Notes: a model not told the origin generated them from the sequence alone. 64,000 nt of DNA from Paraimprobicoccus trichonymphae (GCA_036322875.1 AP027925.1:124001-188000); one strand, 5' to 3'; shown: positions 35,622 through 44,738, counted from the first letter of the stretch. Translations and numbers: made by a program.

Positions 35622-36980
35622 TTAACAAAAAGTTTTTATTTTATTATTTTGTGAAAATTCAGCAGAAAATTTTTTCATTTTTTTTATTAGAAGTAAAATT
35701 GCAATTAAAGCCGCTGCATCAATAATGAAACATAGAATGGCTCCAATAATTGGAACCCCCTTCAAAACAAAATTAGCTAAAAGTGCACCAGTAAAAATCA
35801 GCATACAAATAATTACTGTAAAAAACCATAAAATACCAATTATTAAATTTTTTATAAATTTAAAAAATCTTTCACTTATATCGTTAAACCAATCTTTAAT
35901 TTTTTTATTAATATTTTCAAAATAATTACCTAATGATTTGTACCTTTTTTTTACATCTAAATTATTTTTATTAGGTTCTTTTACTGAAAATTCACTTATT
36001 TGTTTTTCTGAAAATTGATTTTTTAAAATCGACTCTATTTGACGACATGCAATTCTAGCAGCTGAAGAAGTAAATTTATAAAGTTTAGTAAAAAAGCTAA
36101 CGATTCCCGCGAGATACAGTAATTCTCTATGATTAACTAAATTATGATTCATATTTAACAAAAGTTCTATATTATTTTTTATTTTATTACTAACATTATT
36201 TGCAACATCTTCAACTTTCTTAGCGTCCATTTGTTCATGTTTTTTAGGCAAATATTTTAACTCAGATAATTTTTCTCCATATAATAACATTTTTTCTATG
36301 CCTTGCTCTAGATGTTTTGTACTGGCTTTTCTATTTATAGCATTACCTATTTTTTCATAATTGTATAAAAAAGTTTTAGTTTTGTTATCTCCATTTTCCA
36401 CAAATTGTAATAAATCATTAGATTTTATTTTACCTAATAAAAAACTGTCTATTTGCTTTTTTATTTTGTTTAAATGATTAATCATATTCGTAAGCGAATT
36501 CAACATCGTTTTTTCAGTAATTATTCCAAATTTCCCGGCTAAATCTTTCACATTTTTTTTATTATATTTTAATTCATTAACTAAATTATCAGTCTTTTCA
36601 TATATTTGCTTCATTATTTCATAAACTTCTTTCGATTTCTTTATTTGTTCCTTTAATTCAACCGATTTATCACCAGTTTTATCGACAATATATGATTCTA
36701 AAAGCTCTATTTTTGAATGAAATTTATTAAGTTGTGCTCTAATAATTGACATTGACTCTTTCATATTTTCTTGTTCTTCTTGCATTTTTGAAATTTTCAA
36801 TTGTATTGATTTTTCACTTTTTGAAAGTTTTAAAGCAGAAATCCGACTGCATTCTTGAAAAAAAACTGGAGTCATTAAACCAATCCAAATGTTATATTTT
36901 CTAATAACCGCTTGTAACATAATTTTTTCACTTTGAGATAATTTGTCCATCTGTGTAATATCAACTTCACACTTATCCAT
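35622..36980 (-). CDS. Coiled-coil protein with C-terminal membrane hairpin, unknown
   Basis: 452 residues from ATG at 36980, seven bases after AAAGGTGGG. The N-terminal 330 residues are helical with long coiled-coil stretches (about 60-150 and 240-280). A C-terminal region has two or three strong membrane segments: NLIIGILWFFTVIICMLIFT, ALLANFVLKGVPIIGAILCF and IIDAAALIAILLLI. The body therefore sits in the cytoplasm or outside, attached by its tail. No family recognised. It is the first gene of the orphan cluster reading toward 32.5 kb. Confidence 0.75.
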   Translation of the reverse strand: MDKCEVDITQMDKLSQSEKIMLQAVIRKYNIWIGLMTPVFFQECSRISALKLSKSEKSIQLKISKMQEEQENMKESMSIIRAQLNKFHSKIELLESYIVDKTGDKSVELKEQIKKSKEVYEIMKQIYEKTDNLVNELKYNKKNVKDLAGKFGIITEKTMLNSLTNMINHLNKIKKQIDSFLLGKIKSNDLLQFVENGDNKTKTFLYNYEKIGNAINRKASTKHLEQGIEKMLLYGEKLSELKYLPKKHEQMDAKKVEDVANNVSNKIKNNIELLLNMNHNLVNHRELLYLAGIVSFFTKLYKFTSSAARIACRQIESILKNQFSEKQISEFSVKEPNKNNLDVKKRYKSLGNYFENINKKIKDWFNDISERFFKFIKNLIIGILWFFTVIICMLIFTGALLANFVLKGVPIIGAILCFIIDAAALIAILLLIKKMKKFSAEFSQNNKIKTFC

Positions 36981-37062
36981 ACATAATCCCACCTTTTATA
37001 CTAAGTGATATATACAGTATTATTCACAAAAAGTTAATAAAATATTCCGAACAAGAAAAAAA

Positions 37063-38877
37063 TTATTTTTTAGTTTTTCTATTTCTTAAATTTTTATCTA
37101 AAACGACTTTTCTTAATCTTATACTTTTCGGAGTAACTTCCACTAATTCATCATCTGTGATAAATTCTATAGATTGTTCTAAACTTAAGATGCTCGGTGG
37201 AACTAATTTTAAAGCATCGTCAGTACCAGAAGCACGCATATTAGAAATATGTTTCTTCTTGCAAACATTCACTACTATGTCATCAGGTTTTGGACTTACT
37301 CCAACTACCATACCTTCATAAACAGATAAACCAGCGTTTATAAACAATCTTCCACGTTCTTGAGCTGAATACAAACCATAACCTGTTGACACTCCAGTTT
37401 CATGTGCTATTATAGAACCTTGTTGTCTCTGAGTAATGTCGCCTTTATAAGGTTCGTACTTATCAAATATGTGATTCATAATCCCATTTCCGTTAGTATC
37501 AGTTAAAAATTCAGATCTGTAACCCATCAAACCCCTAGCAGGTATTTTAAATTCTAAATTAGTAATACCAGTGTTTTTAGAAACCATATTTATCATTTCA
37601 GCTTTTCTAGGACCTAATTTTTCTATTACAATACCTACATAATTATCTGGGACCTCAACAGAAAGCAATTCCATAGGTTCATATTTTTTATTATCTATAA
37701 TTTTTAAAATAGCTTTAGGTCTTGAAACTTGAAATTCGTAATTTTGTCTTCTCATAGTTTCTATTAATATAGATAAATGTAATTCACCACGCCCTGAAAC
37801 TTTAAAAGTGTCAGCTGAATCCGTTTCTTCGACTTTCAAAGCAACATTTGTTTCAATTTCTTTAAATAGTCTGTCTCTTAAATTTCTAGAAGTAACAAAC
37901 TTACCTTCTTTACCGGCGAAAGGGCTATTATTTACCATAAATAACATAGAAACAGTCGGTTCATCTATTTTTATAAAATCCAAAGGTTCAATATTATTTA
38001 CGTCACAAGCGGTTTCACCTATGTTTAAATCAGTCATTCCCGAAACTGAAACTAGGTCCCCTAAACTAGCACTTGTTACTTCTACTCTTTTTAAGCCCTC
38101 AAATTGGTATAATTTAGTAATTTTTGAATTTTTAATTTTTCCGTCTTGACTACAAAGAGCGATAGTCTGACCAGTTTGGACTTTCCCTCTTTCAACTCTT
38201 CCTATGCCGATCCTTCCCAAATAATCATCGTAATCTATATTAGAAAATAATATTTGTAAACTTCCGTCAACATCACCTGTAGGTGCTGGGATTTCATTTA
38301 TTATAGTTTCAAATAACGGTATTAAATTGCCAGATTTCACATTGTAATCCAAACTTGCATAACCATTTCTACCAGAAGCATAAACTACTGGAAATTCTAT
38401 CTGGCTGTCATCTGCTCCCAGCTCTATAAATAAATCAAAAACTTCGTCTACAACCTGTTCAGGTCTAGCATTTTCTCTGTCTATTTTATTTACGACTACA
38501 ATAGGTTTTTTCTTTAAATTAAAAGCTTTTTTTAATACAAATCTAGTCTGAGGCATACAACCTTCAAATGCATCTATTAATAAAACCACTCCGTCTACCA
38601 TCATTAAAATTCTTTCGACTTCACCACCGAAATCGGCATGTCCAGGAGTATCCACTATATTTATCTTAATATCTTTGTACATGACAGAAGTATTTTTAGA
38701 TAATATGGTAATACCTCTTTCTCTTTCTAGATCATTTGAGTCCATAACTCTCTCCATAACCGCCTCATTCGACCTAAAAACTCCGCTCTGTTTTAACATT
38801 TGATCTACAAGAGTAGTTTTCCCGTGATCAACGTGAGCAATTATGGCTATATTCCTTAAATCAGTTCTAATTCCCAT
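37063..38877 (-). CDS. typA: Ribosome-associated translational GTPase TypA/BipA
   Basis: Elongation-factor-like GTPase involved in ribosome assembly and stress adaptation. G1 AHVDHGKTT, switch region ERERGITILSKNTSV, G3 DTPGHADFGGEVER, G4 NKIDRENARPEQV, then domain II and the TypA C-terminal blocks GRGELHLSILIETMRRQNYE, PARGLMGYRSEFLTDTNGNG and RASGTDDALKLVPP. The start at 38877 (MGIRTDLRNIAII) fits the family; an ATG 21 bases earlier would add MKARKIS. Stands alone between the orphan cluster and the regulator operon. Confidence 0.95.
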   Translation of the reverse strand: MGIRTDLRNIAIIAHVDHGKTTLVDQMLKQSGVFRSNEAVMERVMDSNDLERERGITILSKNTSVMYKDIKINIVDTPGHADFGGEVERILMMVDGVVLLIDAFEGCMPQTRFVLKKAFNLKKKPIVVVNKIDRENARPEQVVDEVFDLFIELGADDSQIEFPVVYASGRNGYASLDYNVKSGNLIPLFETIINEIPAPTGDVDGSLQILFSNIDYDDYLGRIGIGRVERGKVQTGQTIALCSQDGKIKNSKITKLYQFEGLKRVEVTSASLGDLVSVSGMTDLNIGETACDVNNIEPLDFIKIDEPTVSMLFMVNNSPFAGKEGKFVTSRNLRDRLFKEIETNVALKVEETDSADTFKVSGRGELHLSILIETMRRQNYEFQVSRPKAILKIIDNKKYEPMELLSVEVPDNYVGIVIEKLGPRKAEMINMVSKNTGITNLEFKIPARGLMGYRSEFLTDTNGNGIMNHIFDKYEPYKGDITQRQQGSIIAHETGVSTGYGLYSAQERGRLFINAGLSVYEGMVVGVSPKPDDIVVNVCKKKHISNMRASGTDDALKLVPPSILSLEQSIEFITDDELVEVTPKSIRLRKVVLDKNLRNRKTKK

Positions 38878-38898
38878 ACTTATTTTTCTCGCTTTCAT

Positions 38899-39520
38899 AA
38901 AAATTCTAATATTATTATTCTAAACATTTTAATATAAAATACAAGCATTTATTTTATATTTTGCACCAAAAACACTAAATTTATATTTCAATTCATAAAT
39001 TTTTGTTTTCAATTTTGCTACTTTCATACAAGTTTTGTAGTTCAAACATGTTTAGTTCTTAGTTGTAACATGTTTTTAACTTAATACAAAAACAATACGT
39101 ATTAGTATCTGTATATCATAATAAAAACTTTTAATTTTCTAATATTATATCATTATACAATAATATGTTAATAAATGTGTATAAAATAAAATTTTGTCGT
39201 AAAATCATGATTTTTTTCAATTAGATTTCGGTGAAAAAATTGTAACAAAAACCAATATTTTTACCAATTTTTGTATATTACACAAAATTTGAATTAAAAC
39301 AACAAACTTTTCCCTTAAAATGCACTTACTTAAAAATTTATCACGATTTTTTACAATATTCAACTTTATAAATTAATATCATATTTTTATCACTATACTT
39401 ATTTATTTATATTTTGTCAAAAAATTATAAAAAATCAAATCAAAATTATCTAACGTATAAACACTGTGGATTTTTAGTAAATATATTCACAAAATTTTGA
39501 TCTAAGAAAAAAATTTTTAG
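38899..39520. other. Long intergenic region
   Basis: About 620 AT-rich bases between divergent genes. No reading frame, RNA gene or DnaA-box cluster was seen. Confidence 0.45.
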
Positions 39521-39549
39521 TTTACATAAAAAACTAGTATTATGATTAT
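39521..39549 (+). promoter_or_regulatory. Promoter of the anti-sigma operon, possibly leaderless
   Basis: TTTACA (39521-39526), 17 bp, GATTAT (39544-39549). The predicted start of transcription, about 39556, is only three bases from the ATG at 39559, which has no Shine-Dalgarno sequence. This is the same geometry as at mtaB. Confidence 0.45.
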
Positions 39550-39558
39550 TAATAAAAA

Positions 39559-39987
39559 ATGATAATAAAAAAATTTAAAATAAAAACATCTTGTAATGAT
39601 ACGAATACAAATTGGAAAGAATTACATGATGAATTTTTGTATAAAAATCTTAAAGAAATGAAAATGAATAAAAGTATAATTGAGAAAACTTTAGTTGCAT
39701 GTGAAGAAATTTTTGTAAACATTTCAAATTACGCTTATAAAAATGAAAAAGGTTCTATTTTAGTAAAAATGGTTTATGAGAATAATAAACTAAAAGTTAT
39801 TTTTGTCGATAAAGGAATTAAATTCGATCCAACTAAATATGATGATACTGATATAAATAAAAATTTTAAAGAAAAAAAAATAGGAGGTTTAGGAATTTAT
39901 ATAGTAAAAAATGTAATGGATAATGTAAAATATAAATATTGTTCTGGAAATAATATACTTATTTTAACAAAAAAGGTGATTATATAG
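39559..39987 (+). CDS. RsbW/SpoIIAB-like anti-sigma factor serine kinase
   Basis: GHKL-fold ATPase/kinase of 142 residues. N-box CEEIFVNISNYAY, G1 box VDKGIKFDPT and G2 box KIGGLGIYIVKNVMD are all visible, so ATP binding is likely. Such proteins inhibit a sigma factor or partner and phosphorylate a STAS antagonist, which is encoded 3 bases downstream. No sigma factor gene is adjacent, so the controlled process is unknown; the linked ACP and O-antigen-ligase-like genes point to envelope polysaccharide. Confidence 0.85.
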   Translation: MIIKKFKIKTSCNDTNTNWKELHDEFLYKNLKEMKMNKSIIEKTLVACEEIFVNISNYAYKNEKGSILVKMVYENNKLKVIFVDKGIKFDPTKYDDTDINKNFKEKKIGGLGIYIVKNVMDNVKYKYCSGNNILILTKKVII

Positions 39988-39990
39988 AAT

Positions 39991-40302
39991 ATGGAAGTAA
40001 ATGTAGATAAAAAAGGAAATAATGGAATCGTAATATTTAATATAAAAGGAAGATTAGATACAAAAACTTCTCCTGAATTTCAGAAGATTATAGAAAAAAA
40101 TTTAAAAGGCGAAGAAAAAAATTTCATTTTTAATTTTGATGAGGTAGAATATTTAAGTAGCGCTGGTTTAAGAGTCATACTTTCCGTAAAAAAAATGTTA
40201 AATAACATAGAAGGCTCAAGTTTGTCGATAAGAAACGTAAATGACAATATAATGGAAATTTTTGATATGACAGGGTTTACAGAGTTTTTGAATATATATT
40301 AA
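39991..40302 (+). CDS. STAS-domain anti-sigma factor antagonist (RsbV/SpoIIAA-like)
   Basis: 103 residues. The STAS core shows IFNIKGRLDTKTSPEFQ and FNFDEVEYLSSAGLRVIL; a serine of the SSAGLR motif is the expected phosphorylation site. Partner of the kinase immediately upstream. It completes a partner-switching pair within a four-gene operon. Confidence 0.9.
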   Translation: MEVNVDKKGNNGIVIFNIKGRLDTKTSPEFQKIIEKNLKGEEKNFIFNFDEVEYLSSAGLRVILSVKKMLNNIEGSSLSIRNVNDNIMEIFDMTGFTEFLNIY

Positions 40303-40327
40303 AATAATGAGAGGTGTAAATATAATA

Positions 40328-40585
40328 ATGATTTCAGAAAAAGTTTTTGAAAAAGTAAAGTCTATATTAAGCGAACAGTTTGACGTGGAAGAGGATAATA
40401 TTACTTTAGAGACCGAGTTAGTAAAAAATTTGGGAGCAGATTCTTTGGATATAGCAGACTTGATTGTAACTATAGAAAACGAATTTGATTTAGAGATTAA
40501 AGACTATTCTATGAACGATATACACATAGTTGGCGATATAGTAGACTACGTAAGTGATTTATTAAATAATGATTTTGATAAGTAG
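40328..40585 (+). CDS. Acyl carrier protein
   Basis: 85 residues from ATG at 40328, after GAGAGGTG. The phosphopantetheine serine is in LGADSLDIADLIV, with typical acidic helices (ETELVKNLGADSLD, IENEFDLEIKD). No fatty-acid genes are adjacent; placed between the STAS protein and a polysaccharide ligase-like protein, it may be a dedicated carrier for envelope modification rather than the housekeeping ACP. That is inference. Confidence 0.9.
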   Translation: MISEKVFEKVKSILSEQFDVEEDNITLETELVKNLGADSLDIADLIVTIENEFDLEIKDYSMNDIHIVGDIVDYVSDLLNNDFDK

Positions 40586-40593
40586 AGATTTTT

Positions 40594-41943
40594 TTGAATC
40601 TTAACAAAATATTAGACTTAAGCATTTTCAGGATATTATATTTAGTATCTTTGTCTTTAGAGATGATTGCAATAGTATGTGATTTTGCAAGTATTTTTAA
40701 AGTGTTAATATTGAGTTTTGGTTTGTTCGTTTTTGTGTATAATTACATAATTAAATTTAAATTGTTAAAAATTAAATTTAATTTTTTGATTTTAGGTTTT
40801 ATTTTTGTTAGTATTTTAACATCATTTTGGAATATGTCGGAGGATTTTCTTGCAAATTTGGTTTTTGTTTATCATTTTTGTCTATGTTTTTTTATATTTT
40901 TTGGAATGTATTTGGAAAAAAATGGAGAAAAATTAAAGTTAGAGTTTTTAATAGTATTATGTTATTTAGTTGGTTTTGCAACGATTTTTTCCATTATTTC
41001 ATTAATAATTTCCGTTCCTCAATTTAATATTATTTTAAAAAATCATCATACAGGAATTGTTAATAATAGGCTAGTTGGAATTTTTACAAACGCAAATCTG
41101 TTAGCTTTTTCTATGGTGATTTCAATTGTTTCTTGTGATATTTTGCAAGACAGTTATATGAAAAATAAATTTTATTTTTTAAAAAAATTAGATATTTTTT
41201 TTATTTTGATCAAAATTATAAATATATTTGAAATTTTCCTTTCGGACTCAAATGATGCATTTTTATTTGTTGTACTTTATTTTATTATTAAAATTTCTTA
41301 TAATATATTCTCTAAATATGAGAAATTCAGTATTTCAAGATTAATAAAAGGTAGTTTGATTTTAGTAATAGCTAGCAGTGCATTGTTTTCGGTATGTTTT
41401 GTTTTTAGAAACATGTGTCAAAATATTATTAAAGATTATTTATATAAGTATGTGTATTCTAATATAAATTTAAATAATAGTAATATTTTAAATAATAATG
41501 AAGATATGAAATTAGGACGTGAAAATTATGATATAAGTAGTGGAAGAGTTACCCTAATGTTACAGGGTATAGAATTATTTAAGATAAATAAGTATATAGG
41601 AATTGGCAGGGCAAATTTAGTAAATTATGGAAATAAATACTTAACCCCAAAGTTGATATTTTCAGATTTGCACAACTCTTACCTAACTATTTTAGTATCT
41701 TACGGAATATTGGGATTTACAATTTTTATTATTTTTTCAGTTTTAGTTGCTGTCGACTTATGTAAATCTCTATTTCAGAGCAATTCTAGCATATTTGTAA
41801 AATTATTTTCTTTGGTATTTTCATACTGTATATATGCAATATTTGAGAAAGGAATATTATCAGAAATAAGTTTTATAGTTGTTGTTTTTTGGTATTTCTT
41901 AGGAGTCACATGTTATAAAGTTTATTACAAACCAATAAAATAA
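40594..41943 (+). CDS. O-antigen ligase / Wzy-like polytopic membrane protein
   Basis: 449 residues, at least ten hydrophobic segments. The Wzy_C hallmark region is present: SSGRVTLMLQGIELFKINKY, IGIGRANLVNYG, then DLHNSYLTILVSYGILGFTI, preceded by a long extracytoplasmic loop. Earlier, GIFTNANLLAFSMV is typical of this superfamily. It would polymerise or ligate surface polysaccharide at the outer face of the membrane. TTG start at 40594, 8 bases after the acyl carrier gene; last gene of the operon. Confidence 0.85.
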   Translation: MNLNKILDLSIFRILYLVSLSLEMIAIVCDFASIFKVLILSFGLFVFVYNYIIKFKLLKIKFNFLILGFIFVSILTSFWNMSEDFLANLVFVYHFCLCFFIFFGMYLEKNGEKLKLEFLIVLCYLVGFATIFSIISLIISVPQFNIILKNHHTGIVNNRLVGIFTNANLLAFSMVISIVSCDILQDSYMKNKFYFLKKLDIFFILIKIINIFEIFLSDSNDAFLFVVLYFIIKISYNIFSKYEKFSISRLIKGSLILVIASSALFSVCFVFRNMCQNIIKDYLYKYVYSNINLNNSNILNNNEDMKLGRENYDISSGRVTLMLQGIELFKINKYIGIGRANLVNYGNKYLTPKLIFSDLHNSYLTILVSYGILGFTIFIIFSVLVAVDLCKSLFQSNSSIFVKLFSLVFSYCIYAIFEKGILSEISFIVVVFWYFLGVTCYKVYYKPIK

Positions 41944-42203
41944 CAATAAAATTTTTAAACAATTTTAAAAGATTTTATTCAAAAAGGTTTGGATTTAAAA
42001 TTCAACTTGGTAAAACAGAATTTTCAAATCTGCTCATCTCTATAACATCCAGTTGACCTCGCTAGAGCTTGCTTACATATAATAAAAAATTGAGTAGATT
42101 CGATTTTCATAAAAGTTTACACAGATAGTGCTGATTAACACGGCAGTTTTGTTACTTTTAGTGAATAAACACCATTCTCCTATTCAAAAATTAAAAATAT
42201 TCC

Positions 42204-42395
42204 CTATTCTTTATTTTTTGAATGTCTCTTTTTACATTTTTCTCTTCTCGACTTTATTTCAGATTCCCACTTTTCAGCTTCCTCTTTTGTGTCAAATTCT
42301 TTTACAAAATCAGGAACAGCCATAAATTTACCATCTTTTGTTTCTATAATTTTTCCACCTGAAACTGCTCCAAGTTCACTTTCCTCAATATTCAT
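42204..42395 (-). CDS. Small peptide with double-glycine leader
   Basis: 63 residues from ATG at 42395, eight bases after a perfect GGAGGT. The leader reads MNIEESELGAVSGG, which fits the ExELxxVSGG double-glycine signal of peptides cleaved and exported by peptidase-containing (C39) ABC transporters. The mature part would be about 49 residues, highly charged (KKEEAEKWESEIKSRREKCK-like composition with one cysteine), unlike a typical hydrophobic bacteriocin. No C39 transporter gene is in the window. The PRE copy C forms its leader and promoter. Could be a signalling peptide or microcin-like product. Confidence 0.7.
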   Translation of the reverse strand: MNIEESELGAVSGGKIIETKDGKFMAVPDFVKEFDTKEEAEKWESEIKSRREKCKKRHSKNKE

Positions 42396-42418
42396 ATATA
42401 TTACCTCCAATAATTTTT

Positions 42419-42529
42419 TTGACATTCTGCTTGGCTAAAGATCAAGCAAATTCTTGGTTCTATGCTCTCAGCGATTACTCGTCTCACGTAAACTCCCAAA
42501 GCGTAAATTTCTGTGAGCCCTACGGCATA
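42419..42529 (-). repeat. PRE repeat copy C (3' hairpin half)
   Basis: On the minus strand: GCCGTAGGGCTCACAG, GCGATT-side palindromic centre, GAGCATAGAACC, then a perfect hairpin TGCTTG/CAAGCA, ending AATGTCAA at 42419. It stops 24 bases before the ATG of the double-glycine peptide gene, with the GGAGGT site in between. Confidence 0.7.
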
Positions 42530-43443
42530 TAGACTAAAAAACAAAAACTACCCTGTCTGTTTATGATATTAAAATTCCTCGTTGATGTCAATGATTTTTT
42601 TCAAAAATTGCTGACATTTAGATCATTTTGGATTAAACTTTTTTAAATTGAAAATTTTAATATAAATAAAAAGTTTAAATCAACCAATCACTAATCAATA
42701 TTATTTTGAATTTTTGCAAACTTAAAGTTTTAAAATGTTAATAATGCTCAATAAATAGTCGCAATTAAGATATTTATAAGTCATTAAAATGTGATAATGA
42801 ACAAAATGTGCATATACAAAATCGCAAAAAGAATTAATAAATATGCTTAACCCAGTGACAGATGATTGATGTGAATATTATCTAAAATAAATAACAGGAA
42901 AATATTTAATAAATTGAAACACCAAATCTTTAAAATGACTTTGAGATAAGGTATGTAGAAGACATCCGAAAAAAGTAAAAAGTAGGATTGTGCGCAAGTA
43001 TTATAGGGAGATTAATGGTTTTAAATGTAAAATCAAACGTACAACTAAAGAGAGCGTCTTGAAATTACACGGCAATGTTAAGATAATAGGTCAATAAATT
43101 GAGATAAAGCATGTCGGAAGAAAATAAGCGCACATACCAACATAAAATTTTTGACATTTCAAGAATTCAAGATAATTAATATCTAAGGTTTTTATAAATT
43201 TTTGCGTTATTATTAAATATCTTTTAAATCCTCAAATCTCAATTCTGCACTATTCTCCAAATCAAATTTTACTATTTTTTTCAAAAATCTATCATAACGA
43301 AACTTTACAGCTCATTTCTCTTGTAACCATATTAAACAATAAATCAACTGTTCAAGTTAGGCTTTACATCCTCTTTCTGGATGATTACATTAATAATTTT
43401 ATATCCACCCTGTTCAGGCAATTTTGGGACGCACTTTTAGATA
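42530..43443. other. Long intergenic region
   Basis: About 900 AT-rich bases. The first 60 hold the minus-strand promoter at 42563-42591. A short open plus-strand stretch near 42960-43110 (RIVRKYYREINGFKCKIKR) may be a gene remnant but has no recognised family. Confidence 0.4.
42563..42591 (-). promoter_or_regulatory. Promoter for PRE copy C and the double-glycine peptide
   Basis: Minus-strand TTGACA (42591-42586), 17-bp spacer, TATCAT (42568-42563). It lies about 35 bases upstream of the hairpin half. The sequence differs from the promoter inside the other PRE copies, so here the hairpin half seems to be combined with another promoter. Confidence 0.55.
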
Positions 43444-43848
43444 TTAGTCACTATTATCCCATGTTAGAATACCATTTTCGCAATTTATGCCACTAAAAGT
43501 TAAATTTTTGCTGGAAAAGTCTATAGAAACATATATCCAAGCTTCCATAGAAAAATTCAAATTTTCTCGATATACTTTCAAATAATTTCCTGAATCGCTA
43601 TTTTTAAAAACTTTGTCAAGATAATCGGCATCTTTTAAACAAAATTTATCTTTGTTTATCGTATATTTGGATATTAATTTAAATAAATTTTCGCAGCTAT
43701 CAACAAACACAAGTGTACCTTCAGCTTCCATCTGATAACAATTAACGCCACCAGCTTGGTTATAATAAATAAATCCTGTTGGACTTAGCAATATCAAAGC
43801 TAATTGTTTTAACCCATACAGGCAAATTCGTTTTTCGATTTTTTCCAT
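43444..43848 (-). CDS. DUF6210 family protein
   Basis: 134 residues from ATG at 43848. The family pattern, a hydrophobic strand followed by PTGxIYxNQxGG and a conserved MEGxxVP-like block, is seen as LLSPTGFIYYNQAGGVNCYQ and MEAEGTLVFV; the end, YVSIDFSSKNLTFSGINCEN, is also typical. DUF6210 proteins are often found as immunity-type proteins or orphans; the function is not established. A longer reading frame upstream (to 43989) translates the PRE repeat and is probably not used. The ribosome site is weak. Confidence 0.7.
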   Translation of the reverse strand: MEKIEKRICLYGLKQLALILLSPTGFIYYNQAGGVNCYQMEAEGTLVFVDSCENLFKLISKYTINKDKFCLKDADYLDKVFKNSDSGNYLKVYRENLNFSMEAWIYVSIDFSSKNLTFSGINCENGILTWDNSD

Positions 43849-43879
43849 AGAAAACTTCGCTTTCGATTTTATAATATAT

Positions 43880-44118
43880 TTGACCCTCCGTTTTGCGCAG
43901 ATTCTTGATTCAATGCCCATCGCAGACCAACCGATTCTATTCCATTTAGAGCGTAAATTCCCGTAAGCCCTACGGTATCTTTTTTTCATGCTTTAAGTTT
44001 CAACTTGGTTTTCGTTGAAGCACCTTTGAGATTCTAGCATACCATTATTTTTTTGCAATATTTTTGCGATTCTTTCGCTAAAATAAATACTTAGCGATTT
44101 TCTCGCAGTTTTATATAA
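43880..44118 (-). repeat. PRE repeat copy D, full length
   Basis: Minus strand from TATATAAAACTGCGAGAAAA at 44118 through the promoter TTGCAA-16 bp-TAGAAT (about 44055-44028), the block AACGAAAACCAAGTTGAA shared with copy B, and the hairpin half starting TACCGTAGGGCTTACGG. It ends GGGTCAA at 43880, 31 bases before the DUF6210 start. The central hairpin is changed to TGC/GCA, still pairing. Confidence 0.7.
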
Positions 44119-44119
44119 T

Positions 44120-44478
44120 AGACCTGTTTCTAAACTTAAAAACCCAACCTATGATTATACAAACTTGCAATTAATTTGACTCTGAGCAAACCTCTTTTTC
44201 CTTTGTTTTTTTAAATTTCTTTGCAAATTCTAAATATTTTTATTTCTCTATTAATGTATTCAATTGTGATTCTTTTTTATGCCAAAAGCTTATTTTCAAT
44301 GATTTCTTCTTCGGTGAGAGGGTGATTTTTTGTGACTTTTTTTGGTATTTCAGCATTTTTTTAAATACCACTTTTGTGACGCCTATGATTAATTTGAAAT
44401 TTTGGTCTCCTTGTTTTTGTATTTTTTCATACTTATTCATTTGTTTATTTTACCATTTTTTTGTTTATGGATAGGTCT
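44120..44478 (-). mobile_element. Internally deleted IS5-family element (MITE-like)
   Basis: 359 bp with ends AGACCTGTTTCTAAAC and AGACCTATCCATAAAC (inverted repeats, 11 of 16 identical), flanked by the 3-bp direct repeat AAT. Inside, a minus-strand frame joins the transposase N-terminus (MNKYEKIQKQGDQNFKLIIG) to the C-terminal DNA known from the 13-kb copy, so the catalytic middle is deleted. It sits exactly between PRE copies E and D, at the 5' border of D. Confidence 0.75.
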
Positions 44479-44510
44479 AATATATATGTAAAATAAATTT
44501 TGGGGTAAGT

Positions 44511-44738
44511 CCGACATTTTACTTGACTAAAAGCTAAACAATTTTTTGATTTTGCACTCTCTGCGGTTACCTGACTTCCTTGCGTAAATTTCATTTCAAG
44601 TGTAAATTCCTACAAATCCCACGATACTCGTTCAATACTAGCAATTTATTATTTTTTTTGTCAACGTTTTTTATACTTTGAAACGATTTACCTATCTAAA
44701 CTAAAGCTCAGCAGTTTTTCCGCTTTTTTCTATAAAAG
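44511..44738 (-). repeat. PRE repeat copy E, full length
   Basis: Minus strand from TTTTATAGAAAAAAGCGG, GAGCTTTAGTTTAGATAGG, promoter TTGACA-18 bp-TAGTAT (about 44666-44637), then the hairpin half from TATCGTGGGATT to AAAATGTCGG. It is in tandem with copy D, with a MITE inserted between them. Confidence 0.7.

Noticed and set aside
39179..39520. AT-rich interval before the anti-sigma operon as a replication origin
   Set aside because: No DnaA-box cluster and no dnaA, dnaN or gyr genes nearby.
22917..44738. PRE copies as a CRISPR array
   Set aside because: Copies are far apart, in both orientations, of unequal length and without spacers or cas genes.
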